From positions 1-36,828 of the forward strand of contig JAIOAT010000037.1 of the NCBI GenBank assembly GCA_019873685.1: a stretch of 36,828 nt of DNA. Direction: 5' to 3'. Every line of letters begins with the position of its first letter. The first letter of the stretch is position 1. A program made the translations under genes and the position numbers. This stretch comes from Chloroflexota bacterium. GTDB lineage: Bacteria > Chloroflexota > Anaerolineae > Aggregatilineales > Ch27. Shown piece after piece: positions 32,683-36,828 of this stretch. The notes under the pieces are model-generated. The model was not told where the DNA came from. It made no database searches and was given only the letters and a program-made list of their open reading frames with translations.

Positions 32683-33783
32683 ATGACTGTGGAATTCAAC
32701 GGCCTGGGCATGAGCCTGGGCAACCTGGCCCGACTCTCGAATGCTCAGACCCGCTCGATCAGCGCGGAGAATCCCACCGGCGCCAGAGGCGCGGGCGGCA
32801 TGGCTACCGAAGGCACCGGCGCGATTGCTGCCCGCGAGCTGGGTCAGGGCTGGAAGATTTCGCCCTGCCTGGACCTGGTCGGGAGCAGCACCGTCACCCT
32901 GGCCGAGATCGCCGGGCCGGGCGCCATCCAGCATATCTGGATGACCGTCACGCCAACCGCCTGGCGGCACCTGATCCTGCGCTGCTACTGGGACGGCGAG
33001 CCGACACCCTCGGTGGAAGTGCCGATCGGCGATTTCTTCTGCAACGGCTGGGGCGTGCGCGCGAACGTCAGCTCGCTGCCCGTGGCCGTCAACCCGGCTG
33101 GCGGCTTCAACAGCTACTGGGAGATGCCCTTCCGCGCCAGCGCCCGGATCACGGTGGAGAACCTCTCGCCGGACGCGGTGCAGGGCTTCTTCTTCCAGAT
33201 CGACTACACACTGACCGACGTCCCTGCCGACCGGGCGTACTTTCATGCCCAGTTCCGCCGCAATAACCCGCTGCCTTACATGCAGGTGCATACCCTGCTG
33301 GATGGCGTGCGCGGTCAGGGGCACTACGTCGGCACGTACCTGGCCTGGGGCACGCACAACAATGGCTGGTGGGGCGAAGGCGAGATCAAGTTCTACCTGG
33401 ATGGCGACGACACATGGCCGACGATCTGCGGCACCGGGACGGAGGATTACTTCGGCGGGGCGTGGGGTTTTGAGCAGCCCAAAGGCGAATACGGTATCTA
33501 TTCAACGCCCTTCCTGGGCTTTCACCAGGTGATCAAGCCTGACGGCTTTATGCAGAGCCAGCAGCGCTTCGGGATGTACCGCTGGCACATCATGGACCCC
33601 ATCCGCTTCCAGCAGGACCTGCGCGTGACCATCCAGGCGCTGGGCTGGCGCGCCGCACGCGAGGGCAAAGGACGCTTCCTGCCCCTGCAGGATGACATCG
33701 CCTCCACCGCCTTCTGGTACCAGACGGAACCGCACGCGCCGTTCCCGGCCCTGCCAGACATCAACGGGCTGGAAGTGATCTAG
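32683..33783 (+). CDS. DUF2961 / glycoside hydrolase family 172
   Basis: The product has 366 residues from the ATG at 32683 (GGAGGGGAG upstream). The frame opens at 32626 without start signals. The double jelly-roll protein is marked by SISAENPTGARGAGG, AGPGAIQHIWMT, FFCNGWG, and the active-site region CGTGTEDYFGGAWGF with the acidic pair ED. Characterised GH172 members act on difructose anhydrides or on alpha-D-arabinofuranosides. No signal peptide is visible, so it works inside the cell and possibly as a homo-oligomer, as known relatives do. Upstream, TACAAT (32612-32617) may be the -10 of its promoter, but the -35 is poor. The neighbouring GH51 suggests furanoside breakdown. Confidence 0.9.
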   Translation: MTVEFNGLGMSLGNLARLSNAQTRSISAENPTGARGAGGMATEGTGAIAARELGQGWKISPCLDLVGSSTVTLAEIAGPGAIQHIWMTVTPTAWRHLILRCYWDGEPTPSVEVPIGDFFCNGWGVRANVSSLPVAVNPAGGFNSYWEMPFRASARITVENLSPDAVQGFFFQIDYTLTDVPADRAYFHAQFRRNNPLPYMQVHTLLDGVRGQGHYVGTYLAWGTHNNGWWGEGEIKFYLDGDDTWPTICGTGTEDYFGGAWGFEQPKGEYGIYSTPFLGFHQVIKPDGFMQSQQRFGMYRWHIMDPIRFQQDLRVTIQALGWRAAREGKGRFLPLQDDIASTAFWYQTEPHAPFPALPDINGLEVI

Positions 33784-33804
33784 AGCGCACAGGTTAACGC
33801 GGGC

Positions 33805-33871
33805 CTGGCACGGATCGGGGTGAGCAGGAGGATGATCACCTCCGTTGCTCTGGCATCCTGACCCGTGCCAG
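33805..33871. other. Large two-step hairpin between the GH172 and oxidoreductase genes
   Basis: The outer arms CTGGCACGG (33805-33813) and CCGTGCCAG (33863-33871) pair perfectly. Inside, GAGCAGGAGG (33822-33831) pairs with CCTCC (33839-33843) and TGCTC (33846-33850), with a 2-nt bulge. There is no T-run, so it is not an ordinary terminator. It ends about 20 bp before the AGGAGGAAAG ribosome-binding site of the next gene. It may tune read-through or stabilise the mRNA between the two genes. Confidence 0.55.
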
Positions 33872-33905
33872 CCGCGTCCCTTTGCACCGATCAGGAGGAA
33901 AGCGG

Positions 33906-35024
33906 ATGAGCCGCACCATCGGGATTGGCATCCTGGGCCTGCACGAAGGGCGTACCCTGCTCGTCGCCCTCAACCTGCCGGAGCCGCCGCCGGTCGGGGA
34001 GAATCCTGCCGCCGTCCCCCGTACGCGGTATGCCCGCGCTGTAGCCGGCTGTGACCTGCGCCCGGAAAAACTGGCGGAAGCCCGGCGGCTGGCCCCCGAC
34101 CTGTTCTACACGACCGACTACGCGGCCATGCTGGCCCGCCCGGATGTGGATGTGGTCGCCATCTACACGCCCGACGCGCTGCACGGTCAGCACATCATCC
34201 AGGCGTTCGAGGCCGGCAAGGACGTGATCTGTACCAAGCCGCTGGTCAACAGCCTGGAAGATGCCCGCCGGGTACTGGAAGCCAGTCGCCGGACGGGGCG
34301 ACGGCTGATGGTCGGTCAGAGCGTCCGCTTTTTCGAGCCGTTCATCCGCCAGCGCCAGGCCTTCGAGCGCGGCGAGATCGGCGCGGTGGAACTGGTGGAC
34401 GCCCACTACATCCACCGCATGGACTGGTACTATGCCAAAAGTCCCTGGGCTGTCGCCAGCACGGACTGGATCTTCCTGGGCGTCAGCCATCCTCTCGATC
34501 TGGCCCGCTGGTATCTTGGCCCGATCGCCGAGGTGCACGCCTATGGGACGCGCAGCGCCCTGGCGGCGCGGTACGGCGTGCAGTCCTTTGATATCTACAG
34601 CGTCAATCTGAAGGCCGTCAGCGGGCAGATCGGGCGCGTGCTGGGTCACTATGGCCTGCACGAGCTACCCTCCGCCCGCAATGCCATTGAGTTGATGCTC
34701 TACGGTTCCGCCGGGAGCAGCCTGGCCCAGTACCACGACATGCGCTACCTGCATACCGCCCCGGATGGGACGCAGATTGTCGAAGACCCGCTTTACCGCA
34801 AGCGGGCCTACTACTTCAATAACGAGGTGCACGGGATGCACTACGGCGAGTTCGCCAACTACGCCGATGCCTTCGCCCGCGCTTTGCTGGAAGGCACGCC
34901 GTACTCGCCCGACCTGATCGAAGGGCTGGAGACCGTCTGCGTCATGGAGGCGGCCCGGCGCTCCGCCAGCAGCGGCGGGCCAGTCGCCGTCGCGCCGCTG
35001 CTGGCGGAGATCGGCCTGGGTTAG
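33906..35024 (+). CDS. Gfo/Idh/MocA-family oxidoreductase
   Basis: The product has 372 residues from the ATG at 33906 (AGGAGGAAAG upstream). An ATG at 33882 overlaps that site and is rejected. The N-terminal Rossmann domain starts IGIGILGLHEGRTLL, which lacks the usual third glycine of GxGxxG. VVAIYTPDALH and CTKPLVNSLEDARRVLEA follow, where the common EKP is TKP. The C-terminal domain contains GQSVRFFEPF, DWIFLGVSHPLDLARW and a late HYGEFANYADAFARAL. Family members oxidise or reduce sugars and their derivatives with NAD(P). The substrate is unknown. It shares orientation with the GH172 gene and overlaps the convergent GH65 gene by 4 bp. Confidence 0.88.
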   Translation: MSRTIGIGILGLHEGRTLLVALNLPEPPPVGENPAAVPRTRYARAVAGCDLRPEKLAEARRLAPDLFYTTDYAAMLARPDVDVVAIYTPDALHGQHIIQAFEAGKDVICTKPLVNSLEDARRVLEASRRTGRRLMVGQSVRFFEPFIRQRQAFERGEIGAVELVDAHYIHRMDWYYAKSPWAVASTDWIFLGVSHPLDLARWYLGPIAEVHAYGTRSALAARYGVQSFDIYSVNLKAVSGQIGRVLGHYGLHELPSARNAIELMLYGSAGSSLAQYHDMRYLHTAPDGTQIVEDPLYRKRAYYFNNEVHGMHYGEFANYADAFARALLEGTPYSPDLIEGLETVCVMEAARRSASSGGPVAVAPLLAEIGLG

Positions 35025-36828
35025 TCGGGGTCGGCGAACTGGCTATCTCCTGTGCCGCGCCCGGGCAGGAAGAACGCCCACCCCGGTTCCAGAACCGCCT
35101 GTCCGCCGGGGTAGATCAATGGCACCGGGCCGTCTTCCGCGGTCAGCGTCGTCACCTGGCCGTCGGTCGAAAAACGCACCCGGCGACCATGCCACAGGAA
35201 GCTGAAGCTCACCTCCCGCCAGGCGGCGGGCAGCACCGGCCAGCCGGTCAGGTAGACGCCGTCCTCGCGCAGGTCAAGGCGGCAGAAGCCATGCACGATC
35301 GCCAGCCACGCCCCGCCCATGGCCGCCGTATGGACGCCCAGATTCCAGTGCGGCCCCGTCCCCAGCAAGTCCATCATTGCTGTGTGCAGGAAGTAGCGGT
35401 AGGCCCACTCCGTCCGGCCCACGTCCGCTGCGACCAGCGCGTAAGCCATCGGGCTGAGGCTGGAATCGTGGGCGGTGCGCGGCTCGTAATACTCCCAGTT
35501 AGCCCGCTTGATCGCCTCCGGATAGCGGTCGCGCCACAGGTACATCAGCAGCACCACATCCGCCTGCTTGATCGCCTGTGTCGCCTGGAAGGGGCCGTGC
35601 GGCCCGCCCGGATGCAGGTCAGGATGGGCCAGGCGGGCGCGGACGACATCCGGCGGGGCGTCTTCCAAGGCGAAGTAGCCGTCAAACTGCGGGATCACGC
35701 CGGTCTGCGGGTCTGGCTGGGGGATGTACAGGCGCTCCGCCACCCGTTCCCACAGGGCGATCTCGTCGGCGTCCAATCCCAGCCGGGCGCAAACTGCCGC
35801 ATAAGCCGCCGGATCGTCGGTACGGGTCTGCTCCAGCGCCGTCAGGGCGATGCGCAGGCAGTCCTGGGCCAGGGCGTTGGTGTAGGCGTTGTTGTCCACC
35901 CGCTCATGGTACTCATCCGGCCCCAGCACGGTGCGCAGCTCGTAGCGCCCCGCTGCCTCGTTCCAGACAGCGCGAGAAGCGAAGAAACGCGCCACCTCGC
36001 CGATGATCTCCAGCCCGTACCCGCGCAGGAATTCCCGGTCGCCCGTCGCCCGGACGTACTGCCAGAGGGCATAGACCACATCGGCGGAGATGTGAATCTG
36101 CTCATCGGCAAAGTAGCTGCGCAGCTTCTGGCCGGTGCGCGGGTCAGTGAAGACATACAGGGCGCAGGTCTCGTCGCCGGTCTCCTGGCTTTGCCAGGCG
36201 TAATACGCGCCCCGGAAGCCCAGACCCTGCGCCTTGCGCCGCGCGCCGTCCAGCGTGTGGTAGCGGTAGAGCAGGCTGCGGCGGGCGTAATCCGGCTGGG
36301 TATAGGTGTAGAACGGCAACACGTAGATGTCGGAATCCCAGAAGATCGATCCCCAGTAGTCCTGGCCCTGCAAGCCCCGCGCCGAGACGCTGACCCGATC
36401 CGAATGCGGCAGGTTAGCCAGCAGGTGGAACAGGCAGAAGCGGATGGCGATCTGCGCCCCTTCGTCCCCGGCGATGACCACGTCTGAGGAGGCCCACAGG
36501 GCTTCCCAGGCGGCGACGTGTGCGGCGCGGATGGCCGCGCAGCCTGCCGCCCGCGCCGTCTCCAGTTCCCGGCGGCACAGATCGACCGGATCGCCCTCAG
36601 AAAAGCGGCTGTCATAGACGGCGGCCAGCTTGGTCAGCGCCGCCGGTTCGCCCCCTGCCAGGTGGAACGTACAGACCTGCTCCACCCGCTGGTCGGTAGC
36701 CACACGCTCCCGGCGAACGTCTCCGTTCCCCTCCAGCACCAGGGCGGTCAGGACAGCCGCCCGGTAACGCTCCTGGATGGTGGTGATGGCAATGCCTTCC
36801 GGCAGCACGTCTACCGCTGCGAAATGCG
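35021..36828 (-). CDS. Glycoside hydrolase/phosphorylase family 65 (partial, N-terminus outside)
   Basis: The frame is open through the right edge (…HFAAVDVLPEG), so the GTG at 36808 is internal and about 150-170 N-terminal residues are missing. The visible ~602 residues contain the (alpha/alpha)6 barrel of GH65: DYWGSIFWDSDIYVLPFY, GFRGAYYAWQSQETGDE, then VLGPDEYHERVDNNAYTN with the general-acid Glu. KQADVVLLMYL with the phosphate-binding neighbourhood and SLSPMAYALVAADVG follow, before the C-terminal beta-sandwich. GH65 enzymes phosphorolyse or hydrolyse maltose, trehalose, kojibiose, nigerose and similar disaccharides. Which one cannot be told from this fragment. Confidence 0.92.
   Translation of the reverse strand, partial: HFAAVDVLPEGIAITTIQERYRAAVLTALVLEGNGDVRRERVATDQRVEQVCTFHLAGGEPAALTKLAAVYDSRFSEGDPVDLCRRELETARAAGCAAIRAAHVAAWEALWASSDVVIAGDEGAQIAIRFCLFHLLANLPHSDRVSVSARGLQGQDYWGSIFWDSDIYVLPFYTYTQPDYARRSLLYRYHTLDGARRKAQGLGFRGAYYAWQSQETGDETCALYVFTDPRTGQKLRSYFADEQIHISADVVYALWQYVRATGDREFLRGYGLEIIGEVARFFASRAVWNEAAGRYELRTVLGPDEYHERVDNNAYTNALAQDCLRIALTALEQTRTDDPAAYAAVCARLGLDADEIALWERVAERLYIPQPDPQTGVIPQFDGYFALEDAPPDVVRARLAHPDLHPGGPHGPFQATQAIKQADVVLLMYLWRDRYPEAIKRANWEYYEPRTAHDSSLSPMAYALVAADVGRTEWAYRYFLHTAMMDLLGTGPHWNLGVHTAAMGGAWLAIVHGFCRLDLREDGVYLTGWPVLPAAWREVSFSFLWHGRRVRFSTDGQVTTLTAEDGPVPLIYPGGQAVLEPGWAFFLPGRGTGDSQFADPD

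Noticed and set aside
36806-36808. GTG at 36808 as the start of the GH65 gene
   Set aside because: The frame is open to the window edge, and the N-terminal domain of GH65 would be missing. The gene is simply cut by the window.

Overview
This 36.8 kb window is GC-rich, gene-dense bacterial DNA, apparently chromosomal and metabolic. It has no rRNA or tRNA gene, no transposase, no phage gene and no CRISPR array. The protein types (NanE, UPF0309-type SIS protein, GH172, Dpp-type permeases, a SpoIIE-type phosphatase) and the short polycistronic operons would fit a sugar-degrading Chloroflexota/Anaerolineae-like organism. That placement is inference from overall character, not from a marker gene.

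Layout. (1) 1-2611: the end of a carbohydrate ABC permease, then nanE, a BadF/NagK-type amino-sugar kinase and a SIS-domain protein, all tightly coupled. (2) 2612-7348: an Opp/Dpp-type solute importer (binding protein plus two permeases, no ATPases) followed by a PIG-L-like protein without its metal ligands. (3) 7452-9254: a His-rich CDF metal exporter divergent from a Fur-family regulator. The palindrome and -10 box between them recur upstream of region 2. (4) 9326-12852: a UROD-like methyltransferase gene broken by a 112-bp tandem duplication, then a fusion of a PilB-like relic, GAF and SpoIIE phosphatase. (5) 12930-14765: a GH2 glycosidase on the minus strand. (6) 14957-18540: a promoter, a structured leader resembling a molybdenum-cofactor (Moco) riboswitch with a terminator, and an ECF transporter operon (fused double ATPase, S-like membrane protein, lipoprotein with a sulfite-oxidase-like pterin fold, T component). 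A THEP1-like NTPase, an iron-type alcohol dehydrogenase and an LsrG-like protein face it on the minus strand. (7) 21045-30340: nagA and a cyclase-family gene, then a myo-inositol operon iolA-C-B-D-E-G with its own promoter and a terminator. (8) 30436-36828: a YkgJ-type cysteine-cluster protein, a GH51 arabinofuranosidase divergent from a GH172 (DUF2961) enzyme, a Gfo/Idh/MocA oxidoreductase and a GH65 phosphorylase/hydrolase running off the end.

How it works together: most genes serve uptake and breakdown of amino sugars (nanE, kinase, nagA), inositol (iol) and plant-type or glycan oligosaccharides (GH2, GH51, GH172, GH65). Two parts stand apart. One is a metal-homeostasis unit whose probable operator recurs 6 kb away. 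The other is the riboswitch-led ECF module, the best candidate here for an undescribed system: possibly uptake of molybdopterin, a pterin precursor or a Mo/W species. The Moco assignment is made by eye from recalled motif features and needs a covariance-model search.
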